Positions 55,751 through 64,000 of a stretch of DNA of 64,000 nt are shown piece after piece. Position 1 is the stretch's first letter, and each line of letters starts with the position of its first letter. Position numbers and translations under genes: made by a program. The stretch comes from Gambelia wislizenii (Eukaryota; Chordata; Lepidosauria; Squamata; Crotaphytidae). The notes under the pieces are model-generated. The model saw only the letters and a list, made by a program, of their open reading frames with translations. It was not told the origin of the DNA and did no database searches. The stretch covers positions 213,078,645 to 213,142,644 of the forward strand of contig JAUMIR010000005.1 in assembly GCA_030847615.1 (NCBI GenBank). The letters run 5' to 3'.

Positions 55751-58700
55751 TGATAGATAGATAGATAGATAGATAGATGTGCTCCCACCCTCTGGCACTC
55801 AATTCTTCCGGAGGCTAGGCTGGCCCCTTCCCTGCTTTCCATTCACCCACAGGCAAAGATGTTTTTATTCAAGTAGGCTTTTAACATCTAAGCAGGGGAG
55901 CTTTTTTATGGAGATGTTTTATCTATCTTTTTAAACTTGTTTGTTTTTAAAATGACTTTTATGCTATTTTATGTGTGTGTGTAGGTGTAGATAGACAGAT
56001 AGACAGTGCCACTCTAAAGAAAGAGAGAACCTACCTCTTCCAGACTTTTAATAGGGTTAAAAGTGATTCTTTTCTTTGTATACTCTTCAATTGCTCTGGA
56101 GATAGCTTCTAACCATTCATCTCTTTCTGTAGCAGAACTGGGGAAGGGAGGGGGAGAGTAAATGCTTGTAAGTTAAGCAACACACTCCTACACAACAGAA
56201 CAAAGCAACATTTTCTTTTTTCACAATCTTCAATTATGTGTTAACATGGGGAGGCATAATAATGTGTTTCTCAAGTAAATATAATTTTATGCCAAGAACT
56301 TACCTTGCTGACAGAATAAAGGATCGTTCTACACTTTCAATGTTAAGTTCATTCTGGTAAGCTTCATTGGTTGGTTTTCTAACCTGAAAAGGAAGCAGAA
56401 TTGCTTAGTCTAAAAGGAAAAATGTTCTATCAACTAGTTATCTCAAAAGGCTTAGCAAGGGAAAATAAAAAGCACAACAGACCAGCACAATACTTTCAGA
56501 AATCAGAGTATAAAGTGGAAGACAATGGAAAGATATTAAAAAGGTTCGGCTTCTAAGAAAAATGAGGTTTCTATTCTGAGTTTACGGTATGTTCTCTAAG
56601 AGGCCAAATATCACATTTAATGCAAACCATGTCTATAAACAGGTTTAGCCATTTTAATCCTGAAACACTGTTTCAGAACACCTATATAAAGTTAGCTCTA
56701 TATAATCTCTATATAAATTGAAGTATATGGAACTAATGCTGCACATATTCATTTACTTCAAAGCTGAAGTATACAGAACTGAAGTTGCACATGTTCATCT
56801 CACTACTTTTTCAAGATCTCTAGAGCAAGGACGTTTTTAGTTTTCTCTTAGGCACTTTGTACAATAACAGATCCATACGAGTGTGACAGTGTTGTATAGT
56901 GGCTGGAGTACTGAACTGAGGCCAGAAACATGAAAGGTCAAATCTCTATTGAGACACAAGTTACTGGGACTAGAGAACCTGGAGTCAATCTCCATCTCCC
57001 AGTCTAGCTCACAGGGTTGCTGTGAGGATTAAAGAAAAGATCATATATTTTGACCTAAGCTCCATGTGGAAATGTAGGATAAAAATGTAATAAAATATAA
57101 ATAGTAAAGCAAATTGTATAACAGATTCTCTACTTCTTCTGTGATGAAAAGCATAAAAAGCTCCATTAATTAAATATGGACTCGTTTAACCATAAACTAA
57201 AAACTGTATTCTCTAGCAAAGACCACAACAGAACAACAGATTCAGCACAGCACACAGCAGCATTTGTTAGACAGGATTTAAGTACAGGAGTTCAAGCTCC
57301 ATATTACAAGGTATAATAATGGCAGACATTTAATTCACTCACTTTCATTCCAGCCAGTGACAACATGTTGTTGAGTTTATACATTCCAGACTGTACAGGA
57401 GTTGTATACAGGAGAGCATCATTAAACTGCAATACAAATATTTTGAAAATGTAATTGCAATTTTGTTGTTGTCGTTGTGTGCCTTCAAGTAACTTTCAAC
57501 TTATGGCAATCCTAAGGTGAACCTATCACACGGTTTTCTTGGCAAGGTTTGTTCAGATGGGGTTTGCCTTTGCCTTCCTCTGAGGCTCAGAGAGTGTGAC
57601 TTGCTCAAGGTCACCCAATGGGTTTCCAGGACTGAGTGGGGATTCGAACTGTGGACTCCTAGTGTCCTAGTCTCATGCTCAGACCACTGCACCATGCTGA
57701 GTTACATTCCATTTAATATACAGATAACACATACACTTCACATAAAGGCTTTTGCCTGCACAGAGGAGGGTAGAGCAAGTCAAGATGGGCACAGACCAAT
57801 GTGTTATGCAGGGCATGTCAACCCATGTTTGTTTTCTGCCTTAGAAACATCTTGGGGACATGTTCTCCTCAGGACCCCTCTCCTCATGTTGGCTATGAAG
57901 TTGCCAGTTGCCAAATTATATTTGTAGTGCACTGGGAACCATTATGAAATCACTCTAGTGTTAAGAATGTAAAAATATTCATGGCAACTTACCAAAAAGA
58001 ACATTCGGGGTTGCATAACTTTCCTGGACAGTTTCATCAATGTTCCTTCTTTTAAGAAAACCTGGATGTGCCAGCAAATATATAAATGCAGAAGTCAGTG
58101 GCTGAGGGCACTGACTCTCTTTATAAGACAGGAAATTATTTAAGGATTTTAGGCCCTAATCAGCAGTAAAAAAAAAAATAAAATATGCGCCCAAGGGGCA
58201 GGGAAGAAGAGAACCCTAACAGAGAAGTGAAAATTGCCATGAGAGAAACAGCTAGCATTAGCTTTAAGTAAGTCTGTATAGCCATGGAGCTGAGTGGAGT
58301 AGGAATCTACTAATTCCACACACAGTAATGCATAGGGAGGAAGAGAGGGGAAGGGAAGGAGAAGTTAAATTTCACACATTAGAGTTTAGCTAAAACCAGC
58401 TACAACAAAAGAAGGGAGATGAGGTAATGCCTAAACTGGGTCTGTCTAAGCCACAGTGAACAACTCTTCCACCCTGGAACCTACTGTGGGCAACATACAG
58501 ACATTAATCAATGCCAAAAACTGCAGAAATCTAAAAACTAGAAATGGCAGAAAGTCACTTCCTATTTCAAATTTTAGCTTTCAAATAAAGCAAGGCCATG
58601 CACATTGTTTTACAGAATAACTGTGCTTCTTAGAGTGTGGTTCACCTCAGTTTTCTCTGCATTTTATAAAATCTTTCTGGGTGGCAATAAGAGGCATACA

Positions 58701-59625
58701 AAAATGAATGGAGGTTGCATGCGACCCATCCCTGGGATGAGCAGACCTCCTGAGTTCACCATAACATGATTGTAAAAATAGTAGTGGAAACAGAGTTGTG
58801 TAGTGGTAACAGGCTTTGCTTTGTCATTCTTCCCACCACAGCAGTATAATTCTTTCCTGCAAAGAGGCTAGTTACACAATTACTGTCAGAGAAGGGTGCT
58901 GAAACCAAGAACCCAGATCATCCATCTTTCATTTAGGTTATCCTGGCACACTAAACAATCTCTTATCATACTCCATCAATGAACTTACCCTTCCTGGCTG
59001 CACAATTTCATGATGACCATTTAAACTGTATTGTATTTGCATAAGCTTCTGAAAGTTATCCTAGAGAGTGAAAACATAAAGTCACTGTAAACAAAGAAGC
59101 ATGGGAAATATTGCACAGAAATATCCCTACTCAAACTTGAGAAAGCCAGATTGTTAATTGAACTGGCTGCAGAAATACTTCATACTTGGAATTTACAAGC
59201 TTAATTCCATATGTTTTTTATCAGCAGCACATCCAGGGATACTATATAACTTGGAGAAGCCACTTGCAAAACTAGTTTTTAGAGATTTTTTGGAAGCCAA
59301 AAGTGAAAGGACCAGCTGTAAATTCCTTGGGAGGCAGTTCCACAGAGTAGAATTCTGGGAGGTACTCTAGTTTTCAGCCTGATTCTGATTGCAAATCTGT
59401 GAGTTTTCAGAAAAAAAAGATCCCAAAACAATTTCTACACAGTGAGGCCCAACTGTAATTGAGAATAGATGATAGATAGACAGATAGTTCTAAAATTTTA
59501 ATACACATAATACTACTAAATTTATAGATTTAAAAGCATTACATCCACAATTAAGATTCTACTTACACCCTGTTTCATAATGTCATTGGCATGGTTGGCC
59601 ACCTCTATGACAACAGCAAGAGCAC
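48136..59625 (-). CDS. FGD6: FGD6, FYVE/RhoGEF/PH domain protein 6 (3' part, 12 exons)
   Basis: FGD6 is a Cdc42-type guanine-nucleotide exchange factor that binds phosphoinositides through its FYVE and PH domains. I join 59625-59567, 59060-58989, 58061-57993, 57426-57343, 56383-56304, 56137-56035, 55395-55249, 53963-53861, 53180-53050, 50481-50353, 49341-49193 and 48172-48136. Phase is unbroken and gives the last 386 residues. In this fragment: DH C-terminal helix 1-19; PH1 about 44-150; FYVE 174-237 with [13 protein letters not shown] and RVC, all three FYVE signature motifs; PH2 about 290-385. The large first coding exon and most of the DH domain lie right of the window. It is FGD6 rather than FGD1-5, judging by the overall wording of the PH/FYVE blocks and the NR2C1 neighbour. 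No disabling changes. Confidence 0.93.
48812..49047. mobile_element. Tigger-like MITE, complete
   Basis: The ends are tacagtcgtccctctgtatc and '...gataccaagggcccactgta'. It has the same interior as 12,122 and 33,227, plus an expanded G run near 48,998. It lies in the last FGD6 intron. Confidence 0.85.
49193..49341 (-). CDS. FGD6: FGD6 exon, PH2
   Basis: 149 bases, acceptor tttaaactag, donor AAA|GTAAGT. It encodes [39 protein letters not shown] and PQSTQ. Confidence 0.95.
49575..49665. repeat. fragment of squamate repeat related to 32,866
   Basis: 'gcctcatagcctgggaaaaaacccacgaaaaagctatggattccggcc' resembles the flank of the inverted-repeat element at 32,866-33,000. Short and decayed. Confidence 0.4.
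50353..50481 (-). CDS. FGD6: FGD6 exon, PH2 start
   Basis: 129 bases, phase 0, acceptor tttaattgtag, donor GAG|GTAAGA. It encodes [20 protein letters not shown] and [15 protein letters not shown], the first strands of PH2. Confidence 0.95.
50525..50600 (-). repeat. Sauria-type SINE head fragment
   Basis: 'atggtctcctgaagtcctagtccaccactcaaaccactacaccacactggctct' is the reverse complement of the tRNA-like SINE head. Truncated. Confidence 0.7.
51460..51635. mobile_element. hAT (Charlie-like) MITE
   Basis: The ends are cagtgctactcaaagtggtgg and '...gacagtgtgagaagcacag', fitting the hAT terminus. It aligns through its interior with the copy at 33,559. Confidence 0.75.
51640..53045. other. FGD6 intron, little recognised
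   Basis: It contains a decayed 'ggtgttggactataactcccatcattcccagtcactgacc' segment (51,793-51,833), the common squamate repeat also seen near 34,030 and 46,800. Otherwise unassigned intron sequence. Confidence 0.45.
53050..53180 (-). CDS. FGD6: FGD6 exon, FYVE-PH2 linker
   Basis: 131 bases, acceptor ccatttcag, donor GAA|GTATGT. It encodes a serine-rich linker with [20 protein letters not shown] and KIPAALKE. Confidence 0.92.
53861..53963 (-). CDS. FGD6: FGD6 exon, FYVE second half
   Basis: 103 bases, acceptor ttttttttaag, donor CAGG|GTAAGG. It encodes [20 protein letters not shown] followed by [14 protein letters not shown], supplying the last four zinc ligands and the RVC motif. Confidence 0.95.
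53970..55240. other. FGD6 intron within the FYVE domain, no clear element
   Basis: AT-rich intron. A perfect short inverted repeat 'aattagagacttcaaaggtctctaatt' lies at about 54,179-54,205 and an (aaat)n run at about 54,517-54,538. A T-rich stretch at 54,860-55,000 may be an old LINE 3' end. Confidence 0.4.
55249..55395 (-). CDS. FGD6: FGD6 exon, FYVE first half
   Basis: 147 bases, phase 0, acceptor tttcttag, donor AAG|GTTGGA (a weaker donor). It encodes a linker, APIWIPD (the WxxD motif), [20 protein letters not shown] and GK, with the basic lipid-binding R(K)HHCRxCG motif intact. Confidence 0.94.
55525..55717 (+). repeat. tRNA-derived SINE, decayed
   Basis: It contains 'gaaacccactgggtgaccctgagtcac', 'cctccataaggttgttatgaggataaaa' and 'aaaggaaagacaggatacaaatg', ending at the (gata)n tract. 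A different 3' part from the Sauria-type copies. Confidence 0.65.
55718..55778. repeat. (GATA)n/(GACA)n microsatellite
   Basis: A 'gatagatagatagacagacagacag' array with interruptions, directly after the SINE, so probably grown from its tail. A smaller GATA run lies at about 55,990-56,005. Confidence 0.95.
55780..55985 (+). repeat. probable L2-like LINE 3' fragment
   Basis: 'gatgtttttattcaagtaggcttttaa', then a T-rich stretch typical of L2 3' ends, lacking the last bases. Weak evidence. Confidence 0.35.
56035..56137 (-). CDS. FGD6: FGD6 exon, PH1 C-terminal helix and linker
   Basis: 103 bases, acceptor ccttccccag, donor GAG|GTAGGT. It encodes [20 protein letters not shown] (PH-domain C-terminal helix with the conserved W) and [11 protein letters not shown]. 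Confidence 0.94.
56304..56383 (-). CDS. FGD6: FGD6 exon, PH1
   Basis: 80 bases, acceptor ccttttcag, donor CAAG|GTAAGT. It encodes [20 protein letters not shown] and SFILSA. Confidence 0.94.
56885..57105 (+). repeat. tRNA-derived SINE, decayed
   Basis: It has 'gtagtggctggagtactgaactgaggcc', 'ctcacagggttgctgtgaggattaaa' and 'atgtaggataaaaatgtaat', the same 3' type as the SINE at 55,525. Confidence 0.7.
57343..57426 (-). CDS. FGD6: FGD6 exon, PH1
   Basis: 84 bases, phase 0, acceptor gtattgcag, donor AAA|GTGAGT. It encodes [20 protein letters not shown] and MLSLAGMK. Confidence 0.94.
57466..57702 (-). repeat. Sauria-type SINE, near complete
   Basis: Reverse orientation: 'tgttgttgtcgttgtgtgccttcaagtaactttcaacttatgg', 'aaggtcacccaatgggtttccaggac', 'ggggattcgaac' (B box) and 'cagaccactgcaccatgctg'. 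Confidence 0.9.
57993..58061 (-). CDS. FGD6: FGD6 exon, PH1 start
   Basis: 69 bases, phase 0, acceptor gcacatccag, donor TTG|GTAAGT. It encodes [20 protein letters not shown] and FFL, the first strands of PH1. Confidence 0.94.
58989..59060 (-). CDS. FGD6: FGD6 exon, DH-PH1 linker
   Basis: 72 bases, phase 0, acceptor cactctctag, donor AGG|GTAAGT. It encodes [20 protein letters not shown] followed by QPGR. Confidence 0.93.
59567..59625 (-). CDS. FGD6: FGD6 exon, end of DH domain
   Basis: 59 bases, acceptor cttttaag, donor GGT|GTAAGT. It encodes [19 protein letters not shown], the last helix of the RhoGEF (DH) domain. This is the most upstream FGD6 exon found here. Confidence 0.88.
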
Positions 59626-59629
59626 CTTA

Positions 59630-60830
59630 AAAGCAAAACAGGATTGTTCTTGTTATATTGACTATGTGGGTTCATATTAAGAACATACATCGGTTCTAAG
59701 GAAGGCACACTGGCTATATTCAGAGATTGAACATATGAGCACATTTCCTGTGGCTATTATACATGAACCAATCAGCTGTCACATGTTCATTCAACCCCAC
59801 TTGACCCTTCTGGCCAGAAGGAGCAGCTAAACAAGCCAAGGGCCTCTATCCATTATTTGTATAGCATGATATCCAAAACTGCATCTCTGGCTTATGATTC
59901 TGGCTTATTAGAATTAGAACAAACCAGAGTTCCCAGCTTGGAAGTCACACTAAACAAACCAAAAATGGAGAAACCCTGGCTTGTTTAGCTACTCCTGCTA
60001 GAAGGTGGAATGAAGTCAGAGTGAATGAGTGCCATTCACAACTATCTTGTTTGCCCACAAAAAGTTGGAGTTCAAAATAAATCTGGCATATTGTGATATA
60101 CACATGTGGTCTTTAGAACAATCTGATAAGTTACAAAAAATAAGGGGAAACAATCAGTGTGGTACTTCACAGACAGGGAAAAAAAGACAAAATGAGGTTT
60201 TAATTCTTCTAATTTTTAACTCAGACTTGTTTATAAATAAAGTAGTAGCAACTAAGAGCTGTTGGCTGATGCTAGACTACCAGCCATATGAAATTAAGTA
60301 GATGTTTCCTAGCTGCCCCAGTGCTTGCAGTCACTTTGAAGCCAGCTTTATGCATCAGTTCCAACACAGACTAGATGCAACAGAATGTTTGTGCAGTTCA
60401 TTTACACAGTTCATTCTCAAAATTTATCTTCTTTTCCACACAGATGTAGCATTACAATGTAGTATTAGCCTCATCTCTGAAAAAGCAGAAGACTGTTCAT
60501 GTGGAGGAGGGATATACTTTTATGGGAAAGGACATTTAATACAAAGGAAGAGTGCTTGAGGTGGAGAGGGGATACTTGATGTGGAAGAATGATTCCATAG
60601 CCTGTCACTAAATGTGTGCCTGGGGGTTGCGCATGCGCCAGGACAGGAAACAGTCCCCTTCCAATCTTCTCCTCCCTAGCAATAATTTAAAATAAGACTA
60701 GTTTTCCTTCCTGCAACATTATATAATGGCAAGGCTAAAAAGAGTGTGTGGGAAGCACTCTGGACTTTAAAAACTTTCTTATCTTGGATAATAAATTAAA
60801 CAGTAACTCTGAGGAAGACAGTTTCCTTCA
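59630..60830. other. FGD6 intron, no recognised element
   Basis: AT-rich with short ORFs. A tgcgcatgcgc palindrome near 60,630 stands alone without a CpG island. No further FGD6 exon was found up to the right edge. Confidence 0.45.
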
Positions 60831-60859
60831 GCTCCAGCAACAGCTAATGAACTAAACAA

Positions 60860-63690
60860 CCAAAATGGAGACGAGCAGCAACGCTGTGAGCTCTCCAATT
60901 AAAGTAACAATTGAAGCTTTAGGTCATAAGATAGACACGCTCTTGGGTGATGTTTGAAGTGTGAAATAAACTATTATAACTATGTATAATGATTTAAAAG
61001 TTAAAAAGACAGCAAACAAGGCATGGGAGAGAGCTGAGGGGAATTAAAAGGAGATCGTTGAACTGAAAAAAGAAACTGCTGAACTTAAACAGAGAATAAT
61101 AGACACTTCTAATAGCCAAAGGAGGGAAAATATAAGATTGAAAGGTTTTCCTGAAGAGGTTAAATCTGCAGATTTAATTGAGACACTAGTGTCTTGGTGG
61201 AAGACATATGGTGTGGAAATAACCTCTAATGAGTTGGAGAGAGCACATTGCAGTTTGGTTTTAAAGGGAAACAGAAACAGAGACTTGATGGAGCCCTGGT
61301 GGTGCAGTGGTCAAATGCCACTACTGCGAACCACAAGGTTATAAGTTTGATCCCAGAGGGCTCCAAGGTTGACTCAGCCTTACATCCTTCTGTAGGCCAG
61401 TAAAATGAGGACCAGCATAATAAAGAGCTGGGGTGATGTGCTGTGAAAAAAACTGTTAATACAGTTTCAAAAAGAAGAAGCAGCAGCCATCGTTATTAGT
61501 ACAATGCATTTTCTGCAGTGTCATTCCTGCAGTATGGTTACATGCCAACAGTGCCATCTACTGGCATCTGCATTGTGTAATTGTTTGTCTTGTCTGTAAT
61601 TTGCTTTGTATTATATGTATTGAACTGTACTCAATTGAATTGTGTTGCACTGAAAAAACTAAGGGCTGCCCCAAAGTTGGAATACAAAGGCTACAATGTC
61701 CAGGCTTATCAAGATCTGGCACCAGAGACTATAAAACAAAGAGGTTTGCTCAGAGGTATAACAATCCTTGATTGAAGCCAGCATAAAATTTACTTGGGGC
61801 TTCCCTGCCACCATACTTGTGTTCAAGGACATGTAGCTATTCAAGGTGACAAATCTGGAAGAAGAAGAAAATGTTGGAACAGCTGGGATTAAAGGATGAG
61901 GGTGGAAAGGAAACTGAGAGTGGCACGTCATAGGAACAAAATGAAGCTCTGAGTCCTGAAGAGTTGGAGAAAAGAGAGGCTGATGTGAGGAAGAATGAAA
62001 AGAAAGAAAGATGGACAAGAGGGAAAGACATGATAGAATCTTAAGAAGTATGTGTAAATGATTACTAAAAAGGGAAAAAATAAGAGTTGAAACTGTTACA
62101 TTATAGAGGGAACATAATAAGTATGATGACTGTATAGTGATAATGAGCCAAAGTATTCGTAAGCTGGATGTTAAAAAAAAGGGAAGAAAAATGAAATAAG
62201 TAATAAGTTAAACAAAGGGAGGGGTTGGTGGAATTAAGGAAGAATGCAACCCAGGAATTAAACTGAAAATTGTGGTGGGCATATTTTGTTTTGTGCCTCC
62301 TCTAGGGAAGAGGAGGAACCAAAGTTCAGAAATGGGGAGAGGAAAATGGCTGTTAAGAAGGATACATTATGGGTATTGAAAAGTAGTTTGAAAAAGGGTA
62401 TTGGTTAGTAATGTGTGATATAAATATTATGTCATTAAATGTAAATGGATTAAGCACCCCATTAAAAAGATATAGATTGAACAGAACTTTAAAGGAGGAA
62501 AAAATAGTATAGTAATGGTTCAGGAAACACATAAAAAGCAGGATAAATCATTACTCTTTAACTATAAGAAATGGAGTATGCAATTTGAGTCAAGGGGAAC
62601 AAATAAAGCAAAAAGTGTGGCAATATTAATGAAAGATGATATTAATTTTCAAGTAAATAAAATATTGAAAGACAGAGATGGGAGATATATTTTTTGTTAA
62701 AGGTAAATTACTGGATTTGAAAGTTATTTTTGCTTGTATCTATGCACCAAATCAAAACCAAAGTAGTTTTATAAACAAGGTAATATTAACAAGACTAGAT
62801 AATTTTTATTAAGGAGATATATTTGTGGGTGGGTATTTCAACTTAGAAATACCAAAAATGAACTTAATTGGAAACAAGAAAGGAAAGCAAAGAAAAGGAA
62901 ATTTTAAAATTTATTTGTCAAAATGGAATATGATAGAGGGATATGAAAGTGGGAAATAATAACTATAATAAAATAACTATTACCGCTTACTATCACTTGT
63001 AAGCGAGAATAATGAAAAGAAAATTAAACCAGGAAAAAGGCTTAATTGGCAAAATATATAGGGCTATGTTAAGAGACTAAATTTAATATTGAAGAGGGTT
63101 TGATAGCCTGCTGGTACAAAGACTTAATAACAACCAGAGACAGTGCTATAGAACACCACATCAATTATCCTTTATAAATGGTAATTTTTCATCAAACTGT
63201 TGGCATGGCTGTGGTATAAAAGGATCCTATATTCATATGTGGTAGGGTTGTCCCTTCATTCAGAAATTTTGGAGTAAAGTAAATAAAGAAATAAATGGGA
63301 TACTAGGGAAAGATGTACAGCTCAGTAAAGAAAACAGTATTATGCTTAATCTGAGTAAAATGGGCCTGAATAAGAATGAAGAGTATGTGACAAAGCAAAT
63401 ATTAAAAGCAGCACATGTAGTTATTGCCCTGGGTTGGAAAGAAAAATCCAAGTGGTGTAAATCAAATCTCGAAAAATATATAGCAGAATTTCTATTATTT
63501 GACTTTTATAGAGAAAGAAGACTGAAATATATAGGACAGATAAAGGAAGAAACCTGGAACAATAAATGGAAAATGGTGATTCAAAAAGTTAATGAACAAG
63601 GGGGGAGTAGCGCAATAACCAATGTGAATGCAACTGTTACACATATCATGGAAAATGTATCATGAAGACTTAAACAGATTCATCCTCTGC
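60860..63690 (+). mobile_element. L1-type LINE relic with internal deletions
   Basis: ORF1-like sequence begins at about 60,865 (atggagacgagcagcaacgc) and continues with KGFPEEVKSADLIETLVSWW and ELERAHCSL. After an insertion, KLRAAPKLEYKGYNVQAYQD gives the ORF1 C-terminal domain (61,650-61,760). ORF2 endonuclease-like VQETHKKQDKSLL and VAILMKDDINF lie at 62,515-62,700. The RT core is gone. The ORF2 C-terminus (ILGKDVQLSKENSIM..., ETWNNKWKMVIQK) lies at 63,290-63,620. Several frameshifts; dead. Confidence 0.8.
61289..61640 (+). repeat. ACA-type tRNA SINE plus unassigned insert inside L1 ORF1
   Basis: 'gagccctggtggtgcagtggtcaaatgcc' (A box), 'aggttataagtttgatcccag' (B box) and 'ggctccaaggttgactcagccttacatcc' form the head and body of a lizard tRNA SINE. 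It ends near 61,465. The next 175 bases to 61,640 are also foreign to L1 and not identified. Confidence 0.75.
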
Positions 63691-64000
63691 GAAGCCGTTG
63701 AAGAGGATGGGAGGGAGGGAAGGGAGCAAACATAAAAGTCTTCTCAGTTGCTCTAATGTGCTCAGTCTATTGTGAATGGCAGGACTTGTGCACCTTTAGA
63801 CTCACTTATTTGCCACTTTGCAGAAAAGGGACATCTGCCATGCCTTCCAACATAAGTAAGTTTTAGGTTATTTTTTTAAACAGCTCTTGGAGTTCTGCTT
63901 TCAAAAGCAGTCTGACATTTGCTCCCCGATTCAGATTCCACATTCCCCAATTCTGTACTGCTTCAGGTTTGTTTGTTTGCTTTAATTTCACAAATTAGCA

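Noticed and set aside
57517..57927. 136-codon plus-strand ORF
   Set aside because: Mostly the antisense of a Sauria-type SINE.

Overview
The window is nuclear DNA of a squamate reptile, most likely a lizard. It has vertebrate split genes with GT-AG introns. The repeats include CR1/L2-type LINEs, tRNA-derived SINEs of the Sauria/ACA kind, an L1 relic, a DIRS-type relic, pogo/Tigger-like MITEs and palindromic MITEs with a core typical of lizards. The species call is inference from repeat content. No searches were run.

Two protein-coding genes lie head to tail on the minus strand. NR2C1 (orphan nuclear receptor TR2) is complete. Its CpG-island promoter and non-coding first exon lie near 38.0-38.9 kb, the start codon is at 26,177 and the stop at 2,979. 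All 14 coding exons were placed by splice signals and unbroken codon phase, and they sum to a 641-residue model. One exon (25,297-25,404) is not in the human TR2 protein as I know it, but resembles the N-terminus of the paralogue NR2C2. FGD6 (FYVE, RhoGEF and PH domain protein 6) is partial. Twelve 3' exons (59,625 to 48,136) encode 386 residues: the end of the DH domain, PH1, FYVE and PH2. Its 5' exons lie beyond the right edge. FGD6 next to NR2C1 in the same orientation matches the amniote arrangement on human 12q22.

Layout: 1-830 repeats; about 1,080-2,978 AT-rich candidate NR2C1 3'UTR; 2,979-26,198 NR2C1 coding exons, with intron 10 (7.1-15.8 kb) carrying a DIRS-like relic and LINE pieces; 26.2-38.4 kb the first intron, holding a LINE fragment with a 580-codon reverse-transcriptase ORF; 38.0-38.9 kb CpG island; 39.0-39.6 kb a tandemly triplicated ~210-bp unit; 39.75-42.05 kb a three-level nested insertion (a 5'-inverted LINE inside a palindromic MITE inside a Tigger7/MER44-like element); 42-48.1 kb intergenic DNA and FGD6 3'UTR; 48.1-59.6 kb FGD6 exons; 60.8-63.7 kb an L1 relic in an FGD6 intron.

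The genes are ordinary. The most interesting signals are the NR2C2-like extra exon, the twin-primed nested LINE, the LINE family with a C-terminal zinc finger and AG-repeat tail, and the close likeness of some Tigger-type MITEs to mammalian families. I found no RNA genes, CRISPR arrays or prokaryotic-type systems.
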